Below are positions 24,766 to 38,262 of a stretch of 64,000 bases of DNA, piece after piece. How positions within the stretch are numbered: position 1 is the first letter of the stretch; every line of letters starts with the position of its first letter. The position numbers were made by a program, and so were the translations under genes. This DNA comes from Ursus arctos. Lineage: Eukaryota; Chordata; Mammalia; Carnivora; Ursidae. The notes under the pieces were generated by a model that saw nothing but the letters and a program-made list of their open reading frames with translations, did no database searches and was not told the DNA's origin. The stretch is taken from NCBI RefSeq assembly GCF_023065955.2, contig NW_026622997.1:5132001-5196000 (forward strand). Direction: 5' to 3'.

Positions 24766-26361
24766 GAGTGATTGTCTCAACTGGGAGAGACTTTTGTTTT
24801 TTGTGGTGGTGTATAAGCTGTGGTCTTGCTTCTTATCAAGTGTGGGACAGTCTAAACTTAATTCTTTTTTAATTTTGTTTCTTTATTGGTGTCAGATTTT
24901 TTGGTAATTTGGTGAATTAGGTCTTCATGGGGTCCCCAACTTACTTTGCTTAATTCAGTAATGGGTGTTAGATGATCAGTGTTAATAGAGTTTCACGTGT
25001 AGGAATTGCAGAGTCCAATTCAGCCTGCCGCCCTGATAACTCGTAAATGTGATTGTCAAAGAAAAAAATGTCATCTCTTTCAGAGGACTCCTCCTTTGTA
25101 CACCCACATTGCTATGGGTATTTGGGTAGGATAAGATGAGAAACCAAGATCCAAGATCAGGTCGTTTTTATTAGCAGCTAAAATAACTTTTCCATCTCAT
25201 GGATTTCCTGATTATGGTCTCTTAGTGAACTCCATCTCCCACTTATGTTTCCTCTTAGGTTGTGAATAAGTCCTTGCAGAAAATAGTTACATTCTATCAC
25301 TGGTTCTATTAGCTTTCCTGAGAGAGAAAAGAGATTCTGAAGGGCTTGATCTTTCTTTTCTTTAGAAAAGTAGAGTGTCAGCTAGGTTCTTCAGAAGCCT
25401 CTTAACTTATGTTTCAGAAAGAAAAGAACAGTGAATTTTAGAAATTGTACTTGAAACAAGCGAGAGTTTGATCTCTTTACTAGTCCTGAAATCAGAATCT
25501 TGCCCCTGCTTTTCGAGTACTTGCCTATGTATCGTTTTAAGTGTAATCTTTAGTTTCAGCCCCAAAGAAAGGCAAAAACCTTACTTTTGGTGGTTACTAT
25601 GCTTGTTGAAACAGAAAACAGAAAAATATTAGAACTTTTGAGAATATGGACTTAGAAAGCCTTAAACTTTGCTCAAGAAGGATCTCTGGAATACTTTCTA
25701 AACTTTCTTCTCAGTCAGTTGATACCTGTTGTCTCTTTCACAACCTAACACCAAAACTTTACCCCCAAAACTTTCTTTGGGTGATCCCATTGAAGTCTAA
25801 CGTCTTTCCTGTCTTTTCCTAATGTTTTTCCACACTATGTAATACTAATTGACATGTTGCTTGTTATTATGAATATTCAGTGTATATGTGGTCAGTGTAA
25901 ATATGAGGCTTTTTCTTAATTTTTTGCCTTTTTCCTCCCTCTGGTCCCCACCTTATCAGTAATAATAGCATTCTCAGGATGTATTAGGCCATTCAAAATG
26001 CCATGTAATCAAAAGAAACTACCTGCTCTTTCTTTGTCCCTCCTAGAAATCAAGACAGTCTTAAAGCATAGACTGAGCGAGCCCCTTTCCCTTAACTAAA
26101 CTGGTTTTTGTATTCTTGGGCCAGCTGCCTAAGTTTAAAATCTGCAACTTGACACTTACTAGCTCCGCAAAGTTTAATATTAATTTGGCTTTCCTCCAGT
26201 CACTGTTTTGGAACATCATGGAAAGTATTAACCTTTTATCTATTTAATAATTTATTTCAAAGAAGATAATTTTAGTTTTATGGGTTTTTTTTTTTTTTAG
26301 TTTTAGAGGTGATATGTAGGAGTAGATATCACATAGCAAATGCTGTAGGAATAGAAACATT

Positions 26362-26525
26362 GCTGTTATTTTTTTTAATTCCAGTATATTAACGTACAGT
26401 ATATTAGTTTGAGGTGTACAATGTAGTGACTCAAGGATTCTGTACATTACTCAGTGCTCATCACGATAAATGTACTTTTAATCCCCTTCACCTATTTCAC
26501 CCATCCCTGCACCCACCTCCCCTCT
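26362..26525 (-). repeat. L1 3' UTR fragment
   Basis: GAGGTGTACAATGTAGTGACTC, CATTACTCAGTGCTCATCACG and TTAATCCCCTTCACCTATTTCACCC are the complement of the carnivore/eutherian L1MA-type 3' end. Confidence 0.8.
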
Positions 26526-29449
26526 GTTATTTTTATTACTTATGAATTTTTCAGATTGTTCTAGAATTTTGTCCTAGAATAAGATGTTTGTTACTTTTTT
26601 ACTTCGTTTAACATGCTTTCCATTATTTAGCTAAACACATCCTGCCCCATATCTCTGTCTCTGCAAACCTCAATATTAAATGGTTTTTTTGGGGGGGAAT
26701 CCATTAATACTAGGATAATTTTCAGTCTCTCCAGCTTGTAGCATTGAGGTCCTTAATGCTGTCAGCACTCTTGCTGCTTTCTGAATTAGTAATTAACTGC
26801 CATGAAGTGTACACATGTGCAGGCATCTGAAGACTTTTTTCAGGTACTTCATGTTCTGCAGTCTGTGGCCTCCAAGAGAGATACTTTTCGTGCTTTGTTA
26901 ATGACTAAGCCAAGATAAATAGATGTTCTTGGGCGGTGAGCAGCTGAACCTTTTTGACAGTTTTGACTCCTTTCTTTACTGTATTTGCATAGTTTGTTCC
27001 CTTCTTATTGTAGATCATGGTGAGCCGATTCTTAACCAAGTCCCACTGGTGTGGACAGGCAGGAGACGGGTGTCTGGAACACGTGTGCCCTTCCTATGTC
27101 ATGGCTAGAAGTTCAGCTCTCTTATTTTTACGGTCCCCGGGCATGGGCACTTTACGATATTTTTCTTCCCTTGTACTATTCCTGTAGTGTGATCTTCATG
27201 TTAATTGGTTTTCACCTTGTTCAACAGACATTTAGTGTTTACTATGTGCCAAGGAAGGTTATTGTTGTTCTACTTTTGAGAGAACATGATCTTATGTTTT
27301 ATATCTTCTCTGTCCATCCTTAACAGTAGGGGATCCCCAAACTTGTGGCTGAGAGCTACTTTGTTCCTCCTTAGAAGCTTCACAGATGGGAAGCTGTAGC
27401 TGCCACATGCCCATCCCAGCTAGTGAGGGTGGGGGGCCCAACATGGCTGAAAGTTGCCTCCTCATCATCTGTGGGCATGGACGGAGGGATACCCTTTGCC
27501 ATCTTCCTGCAGTTTGCTCTTGCCTAATGGGGCCAGCTGCCTCTTCTTTTTCGCATCAGGCACCAAAAAGGGGAATGGGACCCCACTCAGGGAACACCTG
27601 AAGGAAGTGAAGTGCTTTCCAGTCAAATTGCTGTTGGCATTTATGGGGAATGCTTTTAATAAGCTAAGAGCTATTTAGCCTCCCCTTCTGTCCATTCTCT
27701 TCCTTTCCTCCATTATTTTTTCTTCCCTCCCATCGTATGGGCCGGGCTGCTTTTAGATTTTGTTAGGATTACGTGGCTGTCAGTCAGCATGTGTGACAGG
27801 AAAGCATTTTTATCCTATGTTAGAGGGGATGCACCTCAGCGTCCTTGAGTGATTGAAGTTGCCCAGGCCAACAGTCACAGTGGAAGGGAAGGTGGAGACC
27901 TGAGAATCCTTCCCATCCCTCTGGAAGTAGAGGTCTGAAAGAGGTTGGAGGAAGTGTGTGGGAGGAGAGAATTTCATAAGCTGCTGGGCCTGATCCATGG
28001 CCAACTCTCACTTAAGAGTAAAAGAAAAAAGTAAATGAGTCATTCCAATGACAGATTTATGCAGTGATCGGTATGTGTGTCTATACCAATAAGCTTGCTT
28101 GGCCTTGATGGTGGGAAGTAGCGAAATTACTTATTTTTACAGTATCATTTCCTTTTCCACTTTCTTTCCTTTTAAATCACTGCTTTAATACCTCTCTGGG
28201 TTTGGAGGTGCTTTAGAACTTCAGACAACTGCCTCGATATTTCCAGCAGAGCACAGTGCCCGGAGTCCAGGAGGAAATGAGGACAGAGACAGAAGGAGGC
28301 AATTAGGGATGACAAAGTGAAGGTTGAACGAGGGAGAAACATCTGGCAGCTGATCCTTAAACTTTACCCTCGACGTATTCAAGCCTGTTTGGTCTCACAT
28401 GAAGTATTTTCACAGGGAGAAGTAGTGGTAGAACTCATCTTCTTCACGAGCCTTTGTTGGAAGATGTAATGATTGACTCAGAGCTGAAAAAAAATGTAGG
28501 TGTACATGAATTCAGCACGAATTTTTTTTTTTTTTCCTGCCCTCTCGTAATCCTAAGAGACAGGGAGGGGAATGTGATCTCTCGGGTGTTAGTGACAGAC
28601 AGCTGATTGCACTCTGAACTGGTTTAAGCAGGAAGGTGTTTGTTAAGAGATAGTTGAGAGCTTATGGTCTCCTCCGAAGAGCTGGAGAAACAGGCTTTCA
28701 GCTGAAGTTAAAGGAACAACGCTCAGACCACATCACACAACTGGTGAGATATGCTGCCACGTCTGCCCCCAGAACCACCTGCTTCTACTGCCACGTGCAC
28801 CTGCCAAGCAGGTGCTCTTTACCCATCTGACTCGTCCCGTGTTCTGTTTCCAAATCCACCTCAAGTAGGTGTGTCAGATGATGAAACCAGGTCCTGAGTC
28901 TACACCCTAATAGCAAAGGTGGTTGAAAACTGTAGTTTACATGCATGGAAAAGTCAGCTTCACAATGTCCTGAAAGTATCAAAATGTGAACGTCTAGAAG
29001 GGTTTGGGGCAGCCACAAATGTAGATGTTCCCGACAAGACTACATTAGTAAAAACAACACAGAAATGCCTCATGATATGAATTAACAATAAAATTTTCAT
29101 GATTAACTGCAAAAAATTCAAATAATTCTAGAAGACAAGTTATTTGATGACTTTATTTGCTGAGAGACGTTGGTAGTCTATATATTTCTATATATTTCTC
29201 CTTCATTTTCTCCCTTAGGTTGGTTATTTTTTTAGTGTTTGCTGTGTTTCTTCCCCTAGTTATTACCCATGACATGGTAGCAAGATCCTAAGAGATTAGA
29301 AGGGTTTAAAAATGGTTCATCGAAGTCCTCACAGAACCATATTCTTTTGCAAAGGTTGCTGAGATTTCTAGATTTTGTATTTTTACATGACATTGAAGAC
29401 CTTTGGAACTATACTTTAAATCCCTCTGAAGAAGAAATAACCAGGCTTT

Positions 29450-29639
29450 AAGAAAAGATTTAATTAATTAGTTAATTAATTAATTTGAGAGAGGTAGAGA
29501 GAGCATGAGCAGGGGGAGGGGGAGGGAGACAAGTAGACTCCCTGCTGAGCAGGGAGCCCAACGTGGGGCTTAATCTGAGGACCCGAGACCATGACCTGAG
29601 AAGTCAGACATTTAACTGACTGAGCCACCTAGGTGCCCC
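29450..29639 (-). mobile_element. Can-SINE, older copy
   Basis: AAAAGATTTAATTAATTAGTTAATTAATTAATT tail and end GAGCCACCTAGGTGCCCC. The 12-bp duplication GAAATAACCAGG is at 29434-29445 and 29640-29651. Confidence 0.93.
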
Positions 29640-30262
29640 GAAATAACCAGGTTTTTAATAAAACTTAAATTTAGCATAAGTTTTATAGTATGAATTTACA
29701 CAGACTTTTTAATAGACTTTTATGGAGACCTCTGTGAAGTTCATTTTTTTTTTCAAATTGGGCCATTCTTTTTAAAAAAACTTCTACTCTTTTGAAAAGC
29801 AAGCAAAGTAAATAAAAATATTTTGAATGTGTAATTGTAGTTTTCCAATTACTAAAATTTGATATAGAAAACTCTGTCATAAAACGTTGTAATTTTTAGT
29901 CATCATGTTAAGGATATTACTAACAGTGCTTCCTTTTTGGCCACTCAGGATCTTAAATGAAATGGATTTTTAAAACTGTTGAATATGTAAACAAGCATCT
30001 GAAATGATAGTTTTGAAACTTGTTGACATTTACTGGAAAACACTCAATTATTTCACTTTTTTGATAAATCTACAAGCTGTTTGCAAGCCAGAGCGTGAAT
30101 ATTTGTGTGCATGGTCACGGAAATAACCAGGAACTTTAATTAAAGAGTTTTCCCCTGGTTCCTTGGCAACAAAAGATGAGTGAAAAACTTCTCCTTTTTA
30201 CTTTTTATTTTTTGACCTGAGTAAATAGTTCCTTTAAGTAGTTTTCTCCACTAAGTATCATC

Positions 30263-30290
30263 TTTTTATTTTATTTTATTTTATTTTTAT
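30263..30290 (+). repeat. TTTTA microsatellite in exon-4 acceptor tract
   Basis: Repeated TTTTA units run to 10 nt before the AG of exon 4, so the tract is also the polypyrimidine region of this splice acceptor. The A bases could also serve as branch points. Confidence 0.9.
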
Positions 30291-30300
30291 TATTCTACAG

Positions 30301-30350
30301 GGGGTTAAATACCTGTGCATTCCAGCAGCGGATTCACCATCTCAGAACCT
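30301..30350 (+). CDS. DUSP22: DUSP22 coding exon 4 (general-acid loop)
   Basis: This 50-nt exon encodes GVKYLCIPAADSPSQN (residues 47 to 62) plus the first two bases of Leu63. The IPAADSPSQN segment contains Asp57, the expected general acid that protonates the leaving group in the phosphatase reaction, so the catalytic loop is intact. The acceptor is unusual: the tract upstream is a TTTTA microsatellite followed by TATTCTACAG. The donor is GTAAGT. The next exon begins with G, giving CTG for Leu63. Confidence 0.97.
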
Positions 30351-32399
30351 GTAAGTTGGTTTATTCCTATATTTTTTGGAGATATTAAAAATGATAAAGG
30401 ACAGTGAAGTCAAATAAGTAAAGGGCCCTGAAGTCATCAGAGCCATGGGACTCTTGATGCCAAGCACAGAGGTCTGTGCTGCCAAGTTAGGCAGAATCGT
30501 AGCTGGAGGCACACTTTTTTTTTTTGCCAGTCCTTCAATTATACAACACTGACTCATGGGATAGCTACAAGAAGAGCCTCATTTTTAAAAAAGATGCCTC
30601 AAACCAAACTTTTAGCATGTTTATCCTCTCTCTAGAAGGAAAGACTTACAGAAGCTGATGGGTTTTGTCTAAGACATCACTGTCCGATAGAAAAAGAATA
30701 GGAACCACAAATGTAAGCCATGCGAGTAATTTTAAATTTTCTAGGAGCCAAATTAAAAAGAGTAAAAAAGGAAGAGGTGACAATAATTTTAGTAATGTTT
30801 TATTTAACCCAGTATATCCAAAATCCTGTCATTTCAACATGTGCCTAATATAAAACAAAATTGAGGGTTTTTTTTAACATCCTTTTTTTTCATACTACGT
30901 CTTCAAAGTCTGGTTGCTTTTTTACACTTATAGCAGTTTGGACCAGTTTCCTTTTAAGTGCTCAGCAGCTGCACGTGGCTAGTGGTCACGAAATGAGAGG
31001 GCATACTTCTAAAACCTGTTTGAGTTGAATGAATAGGTCTTTTTGGCTCGGAAAAGTTCAGTCCTCTGTTTCCTCACAGCTGAATACATCATCAATATCC
31101 TTATAAAGAGAAATTCATAATTGTTATCCTTTCCAGAGCACAGCAATTGTATGGAGGCCCATGGGGTTAGGCTTCGGCAGAATGGGGACAGGGCTTTGGA
31201 GACCCACAGCAGTAACGGCTTTAGCATTCACACTGTTTGGTGTCCAGAAGTGACCTAGAAAGACCATGATATGGAGTACAGTTTTACTGAAGCGTGGATT
31301 TGAACCTTGCAGGCTGAGAGGCTGGAGCAGAAATAAAGTACTGAGCCGCTCAGTGCATCCAGTAGACACCAGCCGCTGCTTCTCAGACTGGCCTTGTGCT
31401 TACGTTGCATGTCACACACAACAACCCTGCTAGAATTATACTGCATTTTATTAGGAAAGTTGTAAGCTATGGTGGTGTTTGTGAATTTGGGAGTCTGCAG
31501 ACCTATCAGGATTCATCCATCATGATTCTTAAGCTCTATTGCCTACAAATCCTACATATTGGAATTACATACCACATAATCTTAAATTTAGTATCCCAGT
31601 TGTCCAGCATCTCTAAAAGCTATCGAATACTGGAACATCAGCCAATCTCAATTTTTTCATTTCTGGAGAGCAGCGAAATCAGAGATTATGCAATATTTTG
31701 AGAGATCTGTCTGTTTGAAAAGAAATGGGGCTAGAGTCAGATGGATTGATGTGGGGAAGGATGTTGAGGGGAGTGGTGTAGGATAAGGGACAGGTGGTAT
31801 AGAGTTAGACCAGGAAAGGTAGATTGGAAGCAGGGACAGATACGTTTTATGCAAGGCCTGTTTTCACACTAACTCTGTATTTCACAGAAAAAGTCAATAT
31901 TTAAGATTGAGGATCTTTCCTCCGAAAGACTTTACTGGGATCACTAGGAAAACAGTATTAGCCTGGGTCTAGGAGGAGAAGAAGCACCAGAGAACTTCCT
32001 TGGTTACTAGTCGTGTCAAGAAACAGAAGTGGTTGGAAGGGCATGGTGTATACGGAAGGAAGTGAGCCACTGCCTTTCTCTGGAGACCACAGCAATCTTC
32101 TGCCCATGTTTTGGTGGCTATTTTTAGAATGGTTGCTTTGCTCTTATCTCAAACTGAGATTCTAACATACTGTTGAACTTGTCAATACCTGATTGGCAAT
32201 GACTCTTTGGAGGAATCAGATTGCAACACATTCTGGGCATTTGTTGTCAGAGAAGATGGCCACCTGTACTTGATTGCCCCAGGACTTTTCAGCTTTGCGA
32301 GGAACCAAGCACTGTGCTTGATTTCCAGGACAATGACTGACTTACCCAGTGAAGATTGAGCATTGAGCAGCCCTGCACTATATAAGCAAGTAAGCAGTA

Positions 32400-32580
32400 G
32401 ACCTTGTGGTTAGACATCTTAACTTTAAGATGAGTTGCACCCACCTTGGGCAAGTCATTTAAGCCCATCTTAGCTTCAGTTCCCTCATTTGAAAAATGCC
32501 TGCCTTCAGGAGTTTTGAAGATCAGATCACATATATGAAAGTGTTCTCTATGAACTCTAAGCACTTTTGAAAATAAGAGC
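32400..32580 (+). repeat. MIR
   Basis: GTGGTTAGACATC, CACCTTGGGCAAGTCATTTAAGCCC, CAGTTCCCTCATTTGAAAAATGCC and GAACTCTAAGCAC follow the forward MIR consensus. Confidence 0.75.
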
Positions 32581-33776
32581 ATACTTTTACTCTCTTCAAG
32601 GTGTGTTAATATATCTTGAGAGTTACAAAAGAAGCCAATTGAAATAACAAGTTTCGGTGCTCAGGAGCCCACTTCGGTGGAAGATCTGGAAGATTTCCTT
32701 ACATGGAAAGGCCAGAGTGACAGAAAATGTTTCTCCGAGTTGCAGTGTCTCATGGGTCAGTTCAGAAATTCTGGCAAAATGAGCCCACACAAGGTCACCT
32801 TGGGTCCAGAGGACTAGCCTGTAAGATTTTAATTTGTTCTCTCCCATCCCAAATATGTGCAGAGGTCTTGTTAAGATGTGTGATTTTCCTTTTTAGCCCT
32901 TCCCTCACATCTTGGTGAAGGTGTAGGGTAGCGTTCCAGCAGGTGGTGGGTATAGCACCCAAGTGGGAGGTTAATGACAGGGAACTTGAGCAGAATGCGC
33001 CGCCGCTGCTGTTTGGAGGGAAGTCCTACAGCAGTACCACCTTGTTTCAGTTGGAAAATAAAGTCAAGACCATAACGCATCGAAAGGCAGAAAAGCTGGC
33101 CCTCTCCTGTTGGGAGTTATGTTCATAAGCGCTCCTGTGATTCTTTGGGGGGAACCGTTAGTTTTACTCCATTAGCAATAGCAAATCTTATGCATAAGTA
33201 AGGATTTGGGCACATCGATGTCCATGATTTTATAAATATTTCTTGCTCTAGTGAAGTTACGTGGAAATTGTGGAGTTAAGTTTGGAATATGAGTATACGG
33301 TCTACGTTGAGAGGCAGCCTATAAAATAGCTTGAGTTTCTCTTTACCTGTTGCAGATGTTTTATTGGAAGCATAACCTGCCTTTTGACAGTGAGCATGCT
33401 TTCATGATATGATTGGACTGTTAGCCATTGGCAAGTGGAACACTTGATTCTGTTTATATGACCCATCTCACTTCAGGTAGCCTGTGGTTATTACTCAGCA
33501 AATATTAGGAGCATACAGGCTGACAGTGAACCTTCACTTTCTGTACTATCAACCAGTGTAGGTGGTCAGGAGACAAATACTCTTAATGCTCTGGTTAACA
33601 AAAGCAAGAGAACTCATGTCTGTCACTTGGAAAGTATGCCCTGGGTAACTCAGACAAATAAACTAGTAGTTCTTGAGTCCAGCCACTTTTGATTACTGAT
33701 GCCTGAGAATTCTTATATCTAATGACAAAATAAATTCTAGAAAACTGTATCCCTGTTTTAAACTTACAGAGTTTTA

Positions 33777-34180
33777 TCTCCTCCAGTCCCGTCCATGTTG
33801 CAGCAAATGTTGAGAAATGCTAGATAATGCTAAGCGAAATCAGTCAAGCAGAGAAAGACAGTTCTCATATGGTTTCACTCATTTATGGAACATAAGAAGT
33901 AGGAAGATCGGTAGGAGAAGAAAGGGAAGAAGAAAGGGGAGGTAAACAGAAGGGGGAATGAACCATGAGAGACTGTGGACTGTGGGAAACAAACTGAGGG
34001 CTTCAGAGGGGAGGGGGGTGGGGGACTGGGATAGGCTGGTGATGGGCATTAAGGAGGGCACATATTGCATGGCTCACTGGGTGTTATACGCAACTAATGA
34101 ATCATCGAACTTTACATCAAAAACTAGGGGTGTACTGTATGGTGACTAACATAATATAATAAAAAATTATTATAAAACAA
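33777..34180 (+). mobile_element. Young 5'-truncated L1 3' end
   Basis: CATATGGTTTCACTCATTTATGG, GGGAATGAACCATGAGAGAC, GGTGTTATACGCAACTAATGAATC and CTGTATGGTGACTAACATAATATAATAAAAAATT form the end of a young carnivore LINE-1. An exact 18-bp duplication, TAAACTTACAGAGTTTTA, flanks it at 33759-33776 and 34181-34198. The element lies in sense orientation within the intron and contains AATAAA at 34158. Confidence 0.93.
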
Positions 34181-34689
34181 TAAACTTACAGAGTTTTAAA
34201 ATTATTTCCAACTTTGGATATAATTTAAGTTTTATATCCTAAATCTCTGCCCACAAATCCTTATACCAACAGAAATTCTTCTTGCCAATTATGCTTAGTA
34301 AGAGGTGTGTGACCTTTTGAAGCTAACTGCTTTCACTTGACATTCAGTGCTGTAAACTGCCCAGAAAGGTCAATTTTCTGTCTGGCTTTAATCCTCACAA
34401 ACTCCCCCTCTGATCTTCCAGGAACTTAAAATGCAGAAACCTGGTTGAGATAACATTAGCACATTAAAATTTTAGCTCGGTTCTCCCAACCACCTTGCCT
34501 TTCAAAGTCAGGAAATGTGAAAGTTCAAGTTCTCAGGGTCATAATAACCCCACAGACCCAGGCTGGTGTGTTTTGCATGATTCGTCACAATTAGAGGCAT
34601 CCTAGAGTTTATATCAAATGCACATGCGACACATTCTCTGGCCGATGTGGAGTGGGCCAGTGAATTCAGGCTTTTAGAAATACTTGTTT

Positions 34690-34830
34690 TGCTTTCTCTT
34701 TGTACTTTCTTACGCAAGTCATTTTAACCTCATTTCTCTCATCTGGAAAATACCTATCTCACACAGTTTTTGTAGTATTAGGTTAGATAAGTGAAAGTGT
34801 TTTTTATGAACTATAAGCATTTCCAAAAAT
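34690..34830 (+). repeat. MIR
   Basis: GCAAGTCATTTTAACCTCATTTCTCTCATCTGGAAAATACC then GTGAAAGTGTTTTTTATGAAC follows the forward MIR core. Confidence 0.65.
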
Positions 34831-36067
34831 AAGATTATATTTGCTGTCTGTCCACATAAGGAGTATTCATGTATGTTGAGAGTGAATTACTGGATGTATA
34901 GTAGCTCCTTTATTCATTCTTACTTTAATATTGATTAAATTGGTATTTTGTATTTAGACATTGTTAAGGGAATAATTACTTTTTTTTTTTTTAATCTTCT
35001 TCTGTCAGGTCCAGGAGGGTCTGATCTATGCTGTGGAGTTGGTAGCGTTGCATCATTACAATAGAGCCTTTGTGACATTCAGTGGTTTGAGTATCGAGCA
35101 GGTCTCTAAATTTCTTGAGGTTTTTGTGGGGAGAAGAGGTATTAGCAATACAGTAAGCTTATATTTAAAGTATCAGTAAAACCTCCTCGCCTTATGCTAT
35201 CCTGATCTTTTCGTGTATGTTTTCTTTAGTTTAGCTGATGTCTTCTGTACATCCGTCTCTCTCTTTCTCTCATTTACAATTTTCTTTGTTTTAATTATTA
35301 AAAAGCAGTTTTGCAAGGTCAAAATGATGTGGGCCCTCGGAGTGCTGTGGTCCCATTTCCAGGCAGATGCATCCTTACTGGAGCATTCGTGTGCACGCAC
35401 ACACGTGCTCACCCGTGACTCCTGAGGACTTTGCAGCCCGTAGAAAAGAGAAATACTCAGAAAAGGTATATTGAGTTTTTCATAAGACTTCACTTATTGA
35501 ACTTAACTATTTTTTAGGCTTAAACTATGTTCTCCTTGTTTTTCTAGTGTTCAACTATTCTTTGTGAAATGAAGGTATAGTAGGTGGTAAAGAGGGTTTT
35601 GTTTTGTTTTTTAAAATGGCAAAATGAAAAGCATGATACACACATGTGTGTTTTAATTCCCCCAATTAAAAAAATGTTTAAGTGCAGGAAATATAAAATT
35701 TGGGAAATCGCTGATATAAATATGAGTAGTTGTATGTGTTCAGTGCTGTGCACTGTTAGAACAGCTCTGCCAGTGGACTGCTGGAGAATGTTCCTTCCTG
35801 CTTGCTTCTGGGTGGGGTGAGAGCTTCACAGTGTTCCAGCTGAGGGGCCCACACAGAGCCTGGGGAGCCTGTGCCAATTCTGCCCCAGGAGAAACAGCTT
35901 TCTGATCTGAGCCCACCTTCCAGAGCCCAGGCTCACTCACTCAGATAGAACATTCCACCCACGTGCTTTTTGCCTTTTTGCTTTTTTTTTTTCCCCCTTT
36001 GAGCGTTCCTTTTTCAGGAGGGAAAAATCTAAGAGTGCTTGCCTTTCCTGTTTTTCTCCTCCTTTGC

Positions 36068-36135
36068 TTTCATATACAACATACATGCACACATATGCAC
36101 ATGTGTATACATATGTACACACATGTATATAGACG
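36068..36135. repeat. ACAT/GCACAT-rich simple stretch
   Basis: Alternating purine-pyrimidine sequence such as CATGCACACATATGCACATG and TACATATGTACACACATG, a decayed CA/TA microsatellite. Confidence 0.75.
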
Positions 36136-38106
36136 TGGGAAGGAGAAATGTCTTGGGTCTCGTGGCTTTTGCTGTCAGTACAGGCTGGTCTGATACTGCT
36201 GGCTTTGGAGTAAGCGCAGCTACCATTCAGGGTATGTGGCCAGATCCCTTGGGCTACTGCTCAGATAAGCAGAGTCCTCAGCAGAAAAGGGCTGTCTCTG
36301 GTCCCACAGTGGGGATCACAGCCTCCAAATCTCGCAGTCTTGGAATAAGAACTAGTTGTTCAGCCTCAGAAATGAGCATCTTGCGGTGCAGTTTTGCTGG
36401 ATCCCATCCACCGGCTCTTTTGTGCACTCTCTAAAGGTCAGGGACGTGTGGCTCGTCCTGTGTCTTGGCCTCCAGACAGAGAGAGGGAGGAGGCTCTCCA
36501 AGGAGGCCAGCCAGCACAGACCGAGGAAGGGGGGCGGTGGCAGCTGCGGGGTTGTTTGCTGAGCCCCCATGGACGGGTCTCCTCTGAAGCGCCCCTCTGG
36601 CCGACCCAAGGTGTTCTCTTCAGATTGTTGGCGGCAGCGAGCACTGTGGGGTAGGTGTGTGACGCATGTAAGTGGATGAGCCCCGCCGGCTTTCCTCCAA
36701 CAGAACTTACTCCACGTGTCTTTGTATGGACGTGAAGGGACAAAATGAAGAGCAAGAATAGGGAACCTGTGTTCATGGAAACAGTGTGTGGTGGGATGGT
36801 TCTTAAGACGTGTGCTTCTGCTTCGCATCAGAGAATTGGGCAACAAGAGCCGGAGTTGCGGGTATTTCCTGCTGTGGAGGAGGGGGTTTAATGACCAGTG
36901 CTAGAGTTTATGTCATCAGCTTCCCTGGAAATAACCCCCACTCCCTGCAGCACACCAAAGCCGTAGTGAATGCGCCTGGCTCCTGACTTTACTTGGAAAA
37001 AGCATTTCTAGGAACGTCTGCTTGGTGTGGCCTCGTGCCCAACTGTGTTTATGAGTCAAGTTTTGTGGTGGGGCTCGGAGCCTCCTCTCAGTGGCATCAT
37101 TTGCACTCCTGGGCTGGACTGTGAGCTGTCCTCTCACAGATGCCTGCCCCGGGGTTCCACGGCCCTTGCCCCAACATGGTGGTGGACAGGAGCCATCTGT
37201 GCGTTTGTCCTAGACTTAAGGTTGGTGCAGTTAGAACTGAAAGAGGAAAGGGGTGGCAGGGAGCAAAGTGGGAGCACCTCCTCATGACTTCCGTGGCCCC
37301 TCAGCTCTTTCACACACTCTCTCTGGGCTCTGGCAGGTCTGCATGTTGCCCTGCTGACCCCATTCCCACCCCACTCTTATTCTAAGACGCAAGACTGACT
37401 TTTGAACCCAGGTACACCCGACACTATTTAAGACCCAGGTTTCATAGTGCATGTGGTTTGGTACATGCAGGTATAAAAGCCAGATAGAAGTAGTCGTCCC
37501 CACTCTCAGGTTTCAGTAAAGGGATTCATTTGTTGTCATTTTGCAAGATCTTGGTGAGCTCCACAGTCCTGGCCGTGTTCCCCTAAAACATCAAGTCCTG
37601 CCCACTTAGAGGGGCACTGTTAGCTTTCATGTCACTCGGGCCCTTGCAATGTGTTCTGGGGCAGTCTGTGGCTTGTTCACTATTCAAGCAGTTGTCATTC
37701 ATTTCTAGATTTGTTTTTCCTCTTCTGGTTGCTGTGTTCTTCCCTGCCCATCTTGGCTCCGATGCCGCTCTGCTCGACTAGAAAGAGACCCATAAAGGAC
37801 AGGCATGAGCGTGGGCTGCAGGTGTAGAGAGGATTCTCAGAACTTTCGGATGCCCCAGTGTGGCTGCCCGAGTGGATAAACATGTATAGCCTCTAGCCGC
37901 TGCTAGACTGCAGTCAGGGATGAGCTCGAGCTCCGGGCAGCCTGTCCTGGTCCTGGGAGCTACAGTCAGATCCACCCTACCCTCTGGCATGTCCGCCTTG
38001 TGCAGTGGCCAACAGAGGAGGAGAGGCTGCGCTGCGTCAGCCATGAAGCAGATGGCAGATGGGCAGCCAGTAGCCACTCGTAGGCCAGAAGAGTTGGCTC
38101 AATGTT

Positions 38107-38262
38107 CTTACTTTCTTTTATTTTTTGTTCATTTATTTTTGAGTAGGCTCCACACCTGGGGTGTGGAACCCAATGTGGGGGTTGAACTGACGACCCTGAG
38201 ATCAAGACCTGAGCTGAGATCAAGAGTTAGAGGCTTAACCAACTGGACCACTCAGGTGCCAC
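38107..38262 (-). mobile_element. Older Can-SINE
   Basis: TTTTATTTTTTGTTCATTTATTTTTGAG to GGACCACTCAGGTGCCA, diverged but with a clear 13-bp duplication TTGGCTCAATGTT at 38094-38106 and 38263-38275. Confidence 0.9.

Larger units (their letters stand above)
9399..30300 (+). other. DUSP22: DUSP22 intron 3
   Basis: 20.9 kb, the longest intron in the window. Five minus-strand Can-SINEs (about 11440, 12926, 13420, 23905, 29450) and old L1, MIR and hAT remnants are listed separately. The stretches 9400-11400, 11640-12550, 14420-17030, 17520-20890, 20945-22460, 22640-23890, 24770-26340 and 26530-29430 look mainly unique, with no recognisable exon. Segments near 2-kb scale without identifiable repeats, such as 17.5-22.4 kb, are suitable places to look for conserved noncoding elements. 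Confidence 0.88.

Noticed and set aside
36352..36846. 164-codon minus-strand open frame
   Set aside because: No recognisable domain, low-complexity Ser/Pro/His-rich composition, overlapped by open frames on the + strand, and in a GC-richer stretch where chance frames are longer.
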